Positions 16,350 through 24,653 of a stretch of 62,733 nucleotides of DNA are shown here, one piece after another (within the stretch, counting starts at the first letter, position 1; each line of letters opens with the position of its first letter). The translations under genes were made by a program, and so were the position numbers. The notes under the pieces were generated by a model. It saw only the letters and a list, made by a program, of their open reading frames with translations. It was not told the origin of the DNA and searched no databases. The DNA comes from a virus: positions 1 through 62,733 of the IMG/VR virus record IMGVR_UViG_3300042154_004729, one strand, 5' to 3'.

Positions 16350-16619
16350 TTATAGAGGAAGTTCAAGTTGTTGTGGAGCAGCTTCAGTTTCAGGTTGGCA
16401 ACCACCATCACAAACTTCAAGCTGACGCTCGCAGTCGCAATCAAGGGGGCAGTCAGCTTCAACATCAGATTCTAGCATCTGACCGAGAAACTGCATGGTA
16501 GCATATACTTCGCCAACAAGTTGCAACTCATCTTCATGAAATGCAGCGCGCTCTCGACATGCTTCAAGAATTGCCAATACACAGAAAAATGGATTTTTAT
16601 TTGCTTCGATTAATTTCAT
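16350..16619 (-). CDS. Small protein with clamp-binding-like tail, unknown
   Basis: 89 residues. The first 50 residues are helical (NPFFCVLAILEACRERAAF, QLVGEVYATMQFLGQML). The next part is cysteine-rich and acidic (CPLDCDCERQ, CDGGC), and the protein ends QQLELPL. The last residues resemble the bacterial clamp-binding motif QLxLF. It lies between gp45 and dsbA-like, a place where a gp33-like late co-activator would make sense, but it does not resemble T4 gp33 elsewhere. The four clustered cysteines could bind a metal. Function is not assigned. Confidence 0.65.
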   Translation of the reverse strand: MKLIEANKNPFFCVLAILEACRERAAFHEDELQLVGEVYATMQFLGQMLESDVEADCPLDCDCERQLEVCDGGCQPETEAAPQQLELPL

Positions 16620-16626
16620 AGTAAGT

Positions 16627-16634
16627 TATCTATT
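16627..16634 (-). promoter_or_regulatory. Weak variant late box AATAGATA
   Basis: Two changes from TATAAATA, 7 nt upstream of the ATG at 16619 and overlapping the gp45 stop. Position fits the pattern of other boxes but the sequence is weak. Confidence 0.25.
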
Positions 16635-17304
16635 ACGCGTTAAATGTTGAAGTTTTTTCAAGTGCGATGTAATATTGAACGCCTGCACCAGCGTGAGTCC
16701 AATGGCTAATAAAGCGTTTGCTAAGCTCGACACTATAGTCACCATTTAGCAACTTAAGATTGGCAATCAAAATATGAAAGTCAAAGCTATCAGTATTGTC
16801 ATTGCTAGAGTCAAGCAACAACTCAAAACTATTTGCGCTGCTATTTTTTGGATCACTAATTCGTGCAATAATCTTGCCGCTATTGCCAACAATACTCAGC
16901 ACGCTTTGACCAAGAACTGCAGCAGCTTTGCGTAATTGACCAAGCTGAGCATTTGAAAATGATACTGTCACATCAACGCTCGGCATAGTAATGCTCTTTT
17001 GTGGATGTGTAAGAATATTTGGATCTGCAAAACGATAGTTTGCGCTGATGCCTCCATCACTAATCTTGACGCTCTTGTCCGAGAATTCAAGTTCAGCATC
17101 AGTGGAGCCGATCAAGCCATATACATTCATGAATTCATTGAGATCATAGATTCCAAAGTCAACATCAAATGTTTCATTTGCAGTGGCATAGATGCTTTTT
17201 GCATCGTTAATTGTATCAAGCGGCTTATTAGCCTTGACAACAAGATTAGGGTTGATTGACGCAAAATTGCGTAGGATTTCGATTGTGTTTGTTTCTAACT
17301 TCAT
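16633..17304 (-). CDS. 45: Sliding clamp gp45
   Basis: 223 residues (T4: 228). DNA polymerase processivity factor and co-activator of late transcription through gp55. It has the T4 clamp layout: MKLETNTIEILRNFASINPN at the start, then the alternating beta/alpha pattern (LEFSDKSVKISDGG, YRFADPNILTHP) and the C-terminal FISHWTHAGAGVQYYIALE. It is first in the gp45-orf89-dsbA-gp44-gp62-regA operon, with an early promoter 9 nt upstream. Confidence 0.93.
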   Translation of the reverse strand: MKLETNTIEILRNFASINPNLVVKANKPLDTINDAKSIYATANETFDVDFGIYDLNEFMNVYGLIGSTDAELEFSDKSVKISDGGISANYRFADPNILTHPQKSITMPSVDVTVSFSNAQLGQLRKAAAVLGQSVLSIVGNSGKIIARISDPKNSSANSFELLLDSSNDNTDSFDFHILIANLKLLNGDYSVELSKRFISHWTHAGAGVQYYIALEKTSTFNA

Positions 17305-17313
17305 AGTGTTATT

Positions 17314-17342
17314 AATATATCATAAGGTGTGATGTTTGTAAA
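17314..17342 (-). promoter_or_regulatory. Early promoter of the gp45 operon
   Basis: T7 tract then GTTTACA (-35 at 17342-17337), 17-nt spacer, -10 TATATT (17319-17314), 9 nt to the ATG. The T-tract is the tail of the terminator at 17353-17383. Confidence 0.78.
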
Positions 17343-17352
17343 CAAAAAAATA

Positions 17353-17383
17353 CATCTTGTCGACCACCACAATCGACAAGATG
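17353..17383 (-). terminator. Intrinsic terminator fused to the gp45 promoter
   Basis: Perfect 11-bp arms CATCTTGTCGA / TCGACAAGATG with a 9-nt loop, followed on the minus strand by a run of seven T. It ends the winged-helix gene. Confidence 0.92.
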
Positions 17384-17401
17384 CTATTGCTAAGCGAGCT
17401 A

Positions 17402-17671
17402 TTAGCCACGCTTAGGAGATCCCAAACGATAGCGCATAACTGTGCCACCAGATTTGGTCTTACGAGGATTGCAATAGATTGCAGCTCCTTCGTTACGAAG
17501 ATTATAAATTACGCGAGCAGGATCAGCGATGCCGGCAAGCTTAGCCTCAATTGTGCTAAATTCATGGCCTTCTCCGAGAAAGCGAAGAATCGCATTGGCT
17601 TGAGTGCTATTTTTTACGAGACGAACGAATTTCTCGAGTTGTTTTTGTGTCAGTTTTGTACTTGGTTTCAT
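17402..17671 (-). CDS. Small winged-helix DNA-binding-like protein
   Basis: 89 residues. The pattern TQANAILRFLGEGHEFSTIE, then ARVIYNLRNEGAAIYCN, then GGTVMRYRLG is that of a winged-helix domain: helices, a recognition helix and a two-strand wing. The basic ends (PRKTKSGG, GSPKRG) fit DNA binding. It lies after the CobS-like gene and ends at a strong terminator. An inverted repeat at 17698-17718 upstream could be an operator. Target unknown. Confidence 0.65.
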   Translation of the reverse strand: MKPSTKLTQKQLEKFVRLVKNSTQANAILRFLGEGHEFSTIEAKLAGIADPARVIYNLRNEGAAIYCNPRKTKSGGTVMRYRLGSPKRG

Positions 17672-17697
17672 ATGTTATGTTGTTTGTTGTTTTGTGA

Positions 17698-17718
17698 TTA
17701 GTCAATATTGTCGACTAA
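17698..17718. promoter_or_regulatory. Inverted repeat upstream of the winged-helix gene
   Basis: Arms TTAGTC and GACTAA with a 9-nt AT-rich spacer, in the 50-nt gap between the CobS-like stop and the winged-helix gene. It could be an operator or a weak terminator. Confidence 0.3.
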
Positions 17719-17721
17719 AGC

Positions 17722-18888
17722 TTAGAAAGGGACTTCGTCAACTGCAGTGAGAAGAGTATTATCGGCGAGACTCTGTGCATCAATTTTGCTATAGAGGTCG
17801 AGAAAGGCTTCGCGAGTATCGCTATCAAAGCGAGCAATGCACATGCGAATTGCAGTCATGCGATCGCGAAAGATAGCAAAGCTCTTAACGATGTGACAGA
17901 GGCGTCGTGTAGAGACTACTTCATCCACACCTTCGTTTTCAAAGGTTGCGCGAATAACGCTGCTCCATGATACAAGTCTATTAGCAAACTCATCGTCATC
18001 ACATTGCAAGCTAGTCATATGCTTCTTGACGATTTTGAGCTCAGTAGCAAACTCAGGATATGGCTGGTCGATGCTAGCAACAAAGCGTTCAATGAATGCT
18101 TCGTCAATGATTTGAGCTGCCACATAGCGACCATCATCGCTGCCGCGACCCTTTGTGTTGGCGGTTGCAATGACGTTAAAGCCTGGGGCCGGAGTCACGG
18201 TCTCACCTGTTTTCTTGATGAGAATTGGCTTGCCTTCGAGAACGCCTTGCAAACACATAATTTTGTTGCTGCCGCGGTCGAGCTCATCAATAAGTAAGAT
18301 GGCACCACGCTTCATCGCTTTAATGACTGGACCATGTTGGAAAACTGTCTCGCCATTGACAAGACGAAAGCCGCCGAGAAGATCATCTTCGTCTGTTTCG
18401 GGACTGATTTGCACACGCACATATTCGCGCTTGCTTTTGGCGCATGCTTGCTCAACCATAATGGTCTTGCCATTGCCGCTCATGCCGCTAATATAGAGTG
18501 GGAAAAACATGCGACTATCAACAATGCGCTTGACATTTTGATATTCTCCCCATGGAATGAAATTACTATCGACAGCAGGCACATAAATCTCATCGCTCGA
18601 GACACTCTGCACGCCACGTAGAGCCACAACTGGTGCAGCCTTTGGAGTTGGAGTTGGAACTGGAGCTTGAGTTTGAACTTGTGCGGCAACTACGCCATCG
18701 GCGAGATGCGCTAAGTTCCATGAGCCGCGACCGACTTTGTGCGTCATAAAGGTGCTATTTGCACCGTTATAGCTAAAGCCATTGGCACGTGCATGCTCAT
18801 AGATTTGAGTTGTGCTTGCTGTGGGCCAGGCGCCAATAGCTTTGAGTGACGCGAGGGTGGATTCGATATTTCCTGATTTAGTGGACAT
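17722..18888 (-). CDS. cobS: CobS-like MoxR-family AAA+ ATPase
   Basis: 388 residues. The first 60 residues look like a small DNA-binding or winged-helix domain (STTQIYEHARANGFSYNGAN), followed by a proline/glutamine linker (71-85). The ATPase has Walker A GMSGNGKT at 135-142, Walker B ILLIDELDR near 196-204, and IATANTKGRG as sensor 1. Phage CobS proteins are common in T4-like marine phages, and bacterial CobS works with CobT in cobalt insertion. Here a CobT-like VWA protein lies two genes upstream, so the MoxR/VWA pair is probably functional. Cobalamin synthesis itself is not shown. Confidence 0.88.
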   Translation of the reverse strand: MSTKSGNIESTLASLKAIGAWPTASTTQIYEHARANGFSYNGANSTFMTHKVGRGSWNLAHLADGVVAAQVQTQAPVPTPTPKAAPVVALRGVQSVSSDEIYVPAVDSNFIPWGEYQNVKRIVDSRMFFPLYISGMSGNGKTIMVEQACAKSKREYVRVQISPETDEDDLLGGFRLVNGETVFQHGPVIKAMKRGAILLIDELDRGSNKIMCLQGVLEGKPILIKKTGETVTPAPGFNVIATANTKGRGSDDGRYVAAQIIDEAFIERFVASIDQPYPEFATELKIVKKHMTSLQCDDDEFANRLVSWSSVIRATFENEGVDEVVSTRRLCHIVKSFAIFRDRMTAIRMCIARFDSDTREAFLDLYSKIDAQSLADNTLLTAVDEVPF

Positions 18889-18908
18889 AATATTGTGGTG
18901 TTGAGATT

Positions 18909-18937
18909 ATTATAAACTGAAATTGTGATATTGTAAA
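18909..18937 (-). promoter_or_regulatory. Early promoter of the CobS-like gene
   Basis: CACTTTTTTGTTTACA with the -35 at 18937-18932, 17-nt spacer, -10 TATAAT (18914-18909), then a 20-nt leader. Confidence 0.8.
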
Positions 18938-18948
18938 CAAAAAAGTGA

Positions 18949-19212
18949 TTAAGCCAGTGTTGCTTTGTAACACTCAGCGCTAACGCGCATGACAGATTCA
19001 TCTGCATCGCAGAAGCAGACTCCAGATGGGTGGCAAAGACCATCAGCGTCGATCCATTCCTTTCCAAGGATGTATTGATCGCAGCTTTTTTTGGTTAAGA
19101 GGCATATTCTGAAAAAGCCTTGTTCAAGTGATATGACGTTGCCTACTGCGCAGTCGGAGATTTTGATTGCTTTGAGGGGGGTATTAGCGTTGGTGAACTT
19201 GTACTTGATCAT
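18949..19212 (-). CDS. Small hypothetical early protein between CobT- and CobS-like genes
   Basis: 87 residues from ATG 19212. The longer frame to 19257 runs through the promoter, so it is rejected. The protein has seven cysteines (SDCAVG, ICLLTKKSCDQY, LCHPSGVCFCD, AECYK), which suggests metal binding or a compact disulfide-like fold, but no family is recognised. It has its own early promoter with a perfect TATAAT. Its position in the CobS/CobT block suggests a link with that system. Confidence 0.65.
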   Translation of the reverse strand: MIKYKFTNANTPLKAIKISDCAVGNVISLEQGFFRICLLTKKSCDQYILGKEWIDADGLCHPSGVCFCDADESVMRVSAECYKATLA

Positions 19213-19227
19213 ATTGGTTACAGGATC

Positions 19228-19256
19228 ATTATACCATATTTTGATGAGATTGTACA
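19228..19256 (-). promoter_or_regulatory. Early promoter of the 87-residue gene
   Basis: Repeated CACTTTTTT tracts, then TGTACA (-35, 19256-19251), 17-nt spacer, -10 TATAAT (19233-19228), 15-nt leader. Confidence 0.75.
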
Positions 19257-19286
19257 CAAAAAAGTGAAAAAAAGTGAAAATATTTT

Positions 19287-19314
19287 AGGGCCCCCCTGGG
19301 GGGGGGGGTGGCCT
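19287..19314 (-). terminator. GC-rich terminator after the CobT-like gene
   Basis: Stem of AGGGCCCCCC against a run of eleven G, with GGC/GCC at its base, followed on the minus strand by TAAAATATTTT. The sequence GAAAATATTTAGGGGCCCCCTG is nearly repeated at the gp46 terminator (21774 onward). Confidence 0.75.
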
Positions 19315-19318
19315 CAGA

Positions 19319-21673
19319 TTAGGCAATCAAGTCCATGAACTTGCTCAGAAAGACTCTGCTTTGCTTTTTGTTAGCAGTATGCTTCGTGAACTCCTTGGCG
19401 AGCTTATTACGACCTGCGCGGCTTTCAGTATCAAGATCATTGATGCTAAAGTCATCATCAGAGAGTTTAACTCCAGCACGAGCATCTCTCATTACGAAAT
19501 AGCCGTCAAAGCCAAAGCCGCCGGGGATGTAGATCACTCGATCGTTTGAGCTTCGCGAAGCCTTCATAGTCTTTTCATAGGCAGCATAGCCTTCGCCCCA
19601 AGTTTTGATATTTGGAAAAGCTGCGCTGCTGATATATGCATTAGAGCATTTGGCAACAAGATCTTTTTTGCCGCTAGTTGGCAAGAAGAAGCAAAGAGTG
19701 TTACTACCAGTGATTGCTTTAAAGTCGAGCATCAATTGACTTGCCATTGCTGCTTTATCTGTAGCTTCGCGGACAAAAAGCTTAATCTCTTTCTTATGCC
19801 AAACAAAGTTGCGGTGAGTGCTATAATTACGTGGGTCTTTGTTATGCATTGCATCATTGCCGTTTCTAATAACACTGAGACAGCCACCATCGCCATCGCT
19901 GATGAAAATTGTGTTCATTTTTTGCACTCCAGTTTTTGCTCTAAAGGCATTGACAAGATGTGCAGCAATGATTGTTGTTTCATAGAGAGGTGTGCCGCTC
20001 ATAGTTTCGATTTGGCTGCCAAAGATATTGCTACGACCACATGCATAGTTAAGAAAAAGCTCTTTGCTTGCAGTTTCAAATTCGACTTTATTGAGTTCAC
20101 TATTAAGCAGCTCATTGACCGTCGCCCAGCGAAAATCAATATTTTCACCAATGCGAGATTCACGATAGTCAAAATTTTCATTGATCGAAGTAAAGCCATA
20201 GACAACAAATGGAACACCAACTGCTTTGCAAAACCATACAAGCTCAAATGTTTGTTTGACAACATCAGATATTACTCCATCCATGCTTTGGCTGCAATCG
20301 AGAAAGAATGCCATGCCGTGGCTTTTGCTTTGGGCGAGGCGAGATACGCTCTTGAAGATTTGATCGTCATAGCGATAAGCATGCAATTTGTTAACATTGA
20401 TCTGACCAGTTGTGGCAAGAGTAGCTCTGCTATATTCAAAGGCACTCTTTTTGCGTTCGAACTCTTTGACAAAGCTTGCTACACTTGACTTGCTGCTCTT
20501 TTTGAATTCGTTCCAACGCTCATTCAGTATGGAATCAGTCATAGCATCGTTATAGCGACTCAAGCGTTTTTGACGCTCAGCGCGAACTTTCTTGAGATCA
20601 TTGACACATTTTGCAAAGTCAGATGGGATTGGAGTATTGATTGCGCTATAGTCATTGCCTTCATGAAGCTTATTCAATTCATTGTCAAAGCTTTGTTGTG
20701 TAGAACAGCTATAGTCAGCTTCTTTAGATTCTTTGGCTTGAGTTTGAGATTTGACACTTTTGCCAGCGCCTGAGATTTCGGACTTATCATCTTGAGGCTG
20801 AGTAACTTGATTTTGATCTTTTGAATCATCTTGAGAATCTTCAGTAGTAGAGTCAGCTTCAGTGCCATCATCGGCCTCGTCAGAATTCTCAGAGCTTTCA
20901 GATTTTTCGCTCTTGGATTCTTCAGAAGCTTTATCACTCTCAGAGCTTTGGCTATCTTCATCAGCAGGACTGCTATGGCTTAGATTTTGAGTGTCGTCGT
21001 CACCTTCTTCGTTGCTTTGTTCATCGCAGCTTGGAGATGGCATATCGTCTTGAGAGTCTTGCTGCTGAGCAATTTGAGGATTGACGTTTTTGTCACTCTC
21101 GATAAATTCAATGATGCGACCGCAAACTTCAAGCACATCGCTCCATGTTTGTGTAGCGTCACACGCTTCAAAGAGAGCTTGCTCTTCAGCAGAGAATGCA
21201 ACGCTTACTTGATCGCGCAGCTTGCCTTTAAGATTAAGGCGATCGAGAAAGCTCATTTGAGAAAGATCTTTGCCTGCGATCTTGAAAAAGTCTTGTTTCA
21301 AGAAGTAGCTATAACCATTGCGAAATGGACTAATAAGTCCTGGGAAATTTTCTTGCACAAGACGCTCGATGCGAATATCTTCGACAATATTTGCAATGTC
21401 AAAGGGTGCATCAGGATAGCTCTTCATAAACTCAGTGTGTGCATCTACTGGAGTATGCAGCGCATGGCCAACTTCGTGGCCTACTAGCAAGTCAGCTACA
21501 TTCTTATCAGAGATGTTCCAACTTGGCAGGCCGAGGATTCGGTTTTTGACATCAAAGAAAGCGGTGCTATAATTGCCTACGCGAATCATGATGTTTTCTT
21601 TAGCCAAGAGACGAGCGAGTTGCTTTTGGCTCTCGAAGTTGAAGGCTGGTTGTTTTGAGGTGGTGTTGCTCAC
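19319..21673 (-). CDS. CobT-like protein: HEVGH metallopeptidase fused to VWA domain
   Basis: 784 residues, GTG start. The N-terminal 200 residues contain HEVGH at 66-70, a zincin active-site motif. A long acidic, Ser/Glu/Asp-rich, low-complexity region spans about 205-340. The C-terminal domain carries FFLDCSQSM, the DxSxS metal-ion adhesion motif of VWA domains. VWA proteins pair with MoxR ATPases such as the CobS-like protein downstream. The order peptidase-linker-VWA resembles CobT with an added protease head. The likely role is a chaperone or protease complex acting on host or phage proteins; the substrate is unknown. Confidence 0.8.
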   Translation of the reverse strand: MSNTTSKQPAFNFESQKQLARLLAKENIMIRVGNYSTAFFDVKNRILGLPSWNISDKNVADLLVGHEVGHALHTPVDAHTEFMKSYPDAPFDIANIVEDIRIERLVQENFPGLISPFRNGYSYFLKQDFFKIAGKDLSQMSFLDRLNLKGKLRDQVSVAFSAEEQALFEACDATQTWSDVLEVCGRIIEFIESDKNVNPQIAQQQDSQDDMPSPSCDEQSNEEGDDDTQNLSHSSPADEDSQSSESDKASEESKSEKSESSENSDEADDGTEADSTTEDSQDDSKDQNQVTQPQDDKSEISGAGKSVKSQTQAKESKEADYSCSTQQSFDNELNKLHEGNDYSAINTPIPSDFAKCVNDLKKVRAERQKRLSRYNDAMTDSILNERWNEFKKSSKSSVASFVKEFERKKSAFEYSRATLATTGQINVNKLHAYRYDDQIFKSVSRLAQSKSHGMAFFLDCSQSMDGVISDVVKQTFELVWFCKAVGVPFVVYGFTSINENFDYRESRIGENIDFRWATVNELLNSELNKVEFETASKELFLNYACGRSNIFGSQIETMSGTPLYETTIIAAHLVNAFRAKTGVQKMNTIFISDGDGGCLSVIRNGNDAMHNKDPRNYSTHRNFVWHKKEIKLFVREATDKAAMASQLMLDFKAITGSNTLCFFLPTSGKKDLVAKCSNAYISSAAFPNIKTWGEGYAAYEKTMKASRSSNDRVIYIPGGFGFDGYFVMRDARAGVKLSDDDFSINDLDTESRAGRNKLAKEFTKHTANKKQSRVFLSKFMDLIA

Positions 21674-21679
21674 AAGGAA

Positions 21680-21708
21680 ATAGTACCATATTTTGAGTGG
21701 AAAGTAAA
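21680..21708 (-). promoter_or_regulatory. Early promoter of the CobT-like gene
   Basis: Repeated CACTTTTTT tracts, GTTTACT (-35 at 21708-21703), 17-nt spacer, -10 TACTAT (21685-21680), then only 6 nt to the GTG start. Confidence 0.65.
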
Positions 21709-21781
21709 CAAAAAAGTGATATTTTTTTCACTTTTTTTCACTTTTTTCTCCAAGCTATGATGGGCATGAGAGAAAATATTT

Positions 21782-21806
21782 AGGGGCCCCCTGCCGGGAG
21801 GCCCCT
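21782..21806 (-). terminator. Terminator after gp46
   Basis: Arms AGGGGCC / GGCCCCT with an 11-nt loop; TAAATATTTTCT follows on the minus strand. It is homologous in sequence to the terminator at 19287. The rest of the 173-nt gap 21674-21846 holds T-tract repeats and the CobT promoter. Confidence 0.8.
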
Positions 21807-21846
21807 TGGTTTTTATAAAAGCGCGCACCCAGGCGGGGGGAGACAC

Positions 21847-23571
21847 CTACTCAGTCTCAGACTTGAGCCTCGTGAAGTTTTTCACCTTTTCAAACTCAAG
21901 CTTACGCTCAAATTTGCCATCTTGCATCTCAGCATTGTGTGAGATAACAAAGACTCGTGTGCTCGGATCAAGTGTCTCCATAATCTTAAAGAGATTCTCG
22001 ATGCCCTCACCATCCAAACTGCCATCAAATACCTCATCAAGCATGAGTAGATTGGTGTTTGCACTATTCTTCATCTTTGAGATTTGTCTCCAGGCAAAAA
22101 GCAAGCTTAGATCAATACGTGCTCTCTCGCCTTCACTAAAGCTTGCATAGCTAAAGTCATCGCGATAGCGACTACGCAGAGTCTCGGTAAAATTCTCATC
22201 AAGCTCAAAGCTTACGAAAAAGTCAAGAACTTGCAAATAGTTATTGATCAGCTGATTCATGACTGGCAGATATTGACGAATAATCTTGGTTTTAATGCCA
22301 GTGTCCTTTAGCATCTCTGCAACTACATCATTATAGTGGCGATTGTCTTGTAGATTACTTTTAAGATCAGAGAGATTATCACGTTGACTCTTTAGAGTCT
22401 CAAGTTCAGATTGCGAGCTTTCAAGCGCAACAGCATCAGCAATACTATCTCTGGACTTTTTACACTCGGCCAATCTCTTTTCAAGATTTTGTAAATGCAA
22501 ACTATTTGCATGAATAGCATTTTGTAATTTAGCCAATTCATTTAATCGATCAGTGAGAGCTCGAGCTCTCTCTGCAGCCTGTGAAATTGTTTCAGTAATG
22601 CTTGTATCACCAGCTTGTAGTTCACTTGCTTTGTGTGTGCATATCTGCAGTGCTTTTTCACGAGTCTCAGTAGAGATGTCCTGAGTGCAAGTAGGGCAAT
22701 GTGTATGTTCAGAATAAAATGTGCTTTGCTCTTGCAGATCATTGTATTTTATTTTGATTTGAGTTTTTAAACCCTGCAACTCTGCAAGCTTTTCACGCTG
22801 CTTATCAAGTTTGATCTTTACACTGGGAGCATGAAGATTATATGTTTGTAGCTTGCTTGAGTTTTCCTCCAGCACACGAGCTATTTCGGAGTCGATATCT
22901 GCAATCTCAATATCAAGTTTATCAGAGTTATCACCACTAATCTTTTGTAGCTTTTCAATATGACCATGCTGCAATCGCACTCGCTCACGCAAACTCTCTA
23001 ATTGACTCTCAGTATAGCGCAGCTGCTCTTTAAGCTTGCCTTGATTTTCTTTGAGTAGCGTATTCATTTTACTAAAGATGCTAATGTCAAGCAAATCTTC
23101 AATAACTGTCCGACGCTGGCCTTGAGGCAGCTGCATAAATGGTATAAAGTTACCACTGCCAAGAACAATGACCTGGTGAAAGCTCTTATGATTAAGTTTC
23201 AAGATGTTTGTCTCAAGAATCTTTTGATAATCACGATTATGTGATTCCTGATTAAGCATCTCTCCGTCAAGCCAGATCTCAAAGATATTTGGTTTTTGCC
23301 CTCTTAGAATTCGATATTGTTTGGTGCCGCAACGAAACCATATTTCAACGAGCAGACCTTTGCCATTGATGCTATTCACAAGCTGAGTTTTGTTAATGCC
23401 TCGGTGAGGCTTGCCAAAAAGTACAAAGCTAATTGCATCCAACAGCAAACTCTTGCCACTGCCATTTTTTCCAACAATAAGCGTTGATCTATATCCCTCA
23501 AGATCAACCTCGATAGGAGAAGTACCAACGCTTAGGAAATTTACATATTTAATTTTTTCGAAAATGATCAT
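21847..23571 (-). CDS. 46: Recombination endonuclease subunit gp46 (SbcC/Rad50-like)
   Basis: 574 residues (T4: 560). SMC-type ATPase that with gp47 resects DNA ends. Walker A GKNGSGKS is at 34-41. Two coiled-coil arms flank a CPTC zinc hook. The ABC signature is FSEGERARIDLSL, and Walker B LLMLDEVFDG follows. All key residues are present. It overlaps gp47 by 4 nt and ends the gp55-47-46 operon. Confidence 0.96.
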   Translation of the reverse strand: MIIFEKIKYVNFLSVGTSPIEVDLEGYRSTLIVGKNGSGKSLLLDAISFVLFGKPHRGINKTQLVNSINGKGLLVEIWFRCGTKQYRILRGQKPNIFEIWLDGEMLNQESHNRDYQKILETNILKLNHKSFHQVIVLGSGNFIPFMQLPQGQRRTVIEDLLDISIFSKMNTLLKENQGKLKEQLRYTESQLESLRERVRLQHGHIEKLQKISGDNSDKLDIEIADIDSEIARVLEENSSKLQTYNLHAPSVKIKLDKQREKLAELQGLKTQIKIKYNDLQEQSTFYSEHTHCPTCTQDISTETREKALQICTHKASELQAGDTSITETISQAAERARALTDRLNELAKLQNAIHANSLHLQNLEKRLAECKKSRDSIADAVALESSQSELETLKSQRDNLSDLKSNLQDNRHYNDVVAEMLKDTGIKTKIIRQYLPVMNQLINNYLQVLDFFVSFELDENFTETLRSRYRDDFSYASFSEGERARIDLSLLFAWRQISKMKNSANTNLLMLDEVFDGSLDGEGIENLFKIMETLDPSTRVFVISHNAEMQDGKFERKLEFEKVKNFTRLKSETE

Positions 23572-24653
23572 AGACTATCAAGGGCTTGGGCTTCAACGTA
23601 AAGTTCTTGCAATAATGTTTTAATTCGATCTCTATCAAGATCTGTTTCAACAGCATCTACATAGTTATTAAGTAGACTAACTGTGTCTGTTGCAACAGTA
23701 GATTCATCGATCGTTACATTGCTTGCATTATATTCATCAAAATTTTCAACTGTCTTTACTTCAAATGGATTTGCAGCTTGTATTGCATCAACGAATTTAT
23801 CAAAGAGATATGGATTCTTTTTAACTCGCACAACAAGCTTAACATAAGTTGATGTTAGTGCACTAAAATCATATTCAGCAAGATCAGCATAGATGTTATC
23901 ATCTGCATCGCTATCATCATAAACAAGCTTATTGAAAAGAGTAATTGGATTGCGAATTGCATGCAACTCTCGAGTCTCACTGTCAAGAATGTGAAAATAT
24001 TTTGGATCATCACAATCTGCCCATGTTAATTCATAGGGTGTGCCAAGATAATGTATATTGCCTTTGTCACTCTTTGTGTGATAGTGTCCACTTAACACAC
24101 TCTCATAGCGAGAGAAAAGTTCTGCATTCATGCCATGACTCGCAGCTGGCATGCCTTTCATCATTTCAAATCCAGCTAGCTCAAGATGTGCACCAATTAT
24201 TGGAGCTTGGGCAGTTTGTATAAACTCAATGCTGCTAGCATAATTCTCTGGGTTAATCCATGGCAGCAAGGCAATCTTTAAGCCATCATAATCCAAAATT
24301 GTTGGATTCATGTGTAGCTTAATAACATCGGCATGAAGCATGACAATCTCTTGCAAACTACAAACATCGTTCGTACTCTTGTAATAGACATCATGATTAC
24401 CTGGAATGATATTCATAGTCATGCCATATTCACGAAGTTTTTCAACGAAATTGGCTTTGTTTGCAGCCAATGCTTTGATATTCGTAAATTTACGATGATC
24501 ATAATAATCACCTAGATGCAGGATTTCAGTGATGCCTTGTTTTTTACATTCAGGAAAAAAGACTTCATTATAGAATCTCTTTTCATTATTGATAAAGACA
24601 TCACTGCCGTTTTTAATACCACTATGGGTATCTGTGATAATTGCGATTTTCAT
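23568..24653 (-). CDS. 47: Recombination nuclease subunit gp47 (SbcD/Mre11-like)
   Basis: 361 residues (T4: 339). Calcineurin-like phosphoesterase motifs are in order: DTHSG (D8, H10), GDYYDH (48-53), GNHD near 95-98 and GHYH near 202. It forms the nuclease complex with gp46. ATGA-type overlaps occur with both gp55 upstream and gp46 downstream, so the three are translationally coupled. Confidence 0.96.
   Translation of the reverse strand: MKIAIITDTHSGIKNGSDVFINNEKRFYNEVFFPECKKQGITEILHLGDYYDHRKFTNIKALAANKANFVEKLREYGMTMNIIPGNHDVYYKSTNDVCSLQEIVMLHADVIKLHMNPTILDYDGLKIALLPWINPENYASSIEFIQTAQAPIIGAHLELAGFEMMKGMPAASHGMNAELFSRYESVLSGHYHTKSDKGNIHYLGTPYELTWADCDDPKYFHILDSETRELHAIRNPITLFNKLVYDDSDADDNIYADLAEYDFSALTSTYVKLVVRVKKNPYLFDKFVDAIQAANPFEVKTVENFDEYNASNVTIDESTVATDTVSLLNNYVDAVETDLDRDRIKTLLQELYVEAQALDSL

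Noticed and set aside
19297-19308. Run of eleven G as a possible sequencing error or quadruplex
   Set aside because: It is part of a hairpin with a matching C-run in the usual terminator position after a stop codon. Exact length could still be miscalled, but no gene reading depends on it.
19736-20488. 250-codon open frame on the plus strand
   Set aside because: It is fully antisense to the CobT-like gene, which has clear motifs and matches family layout. The open frame follows from codon bias of the gene below it. No promoter is seen for it.
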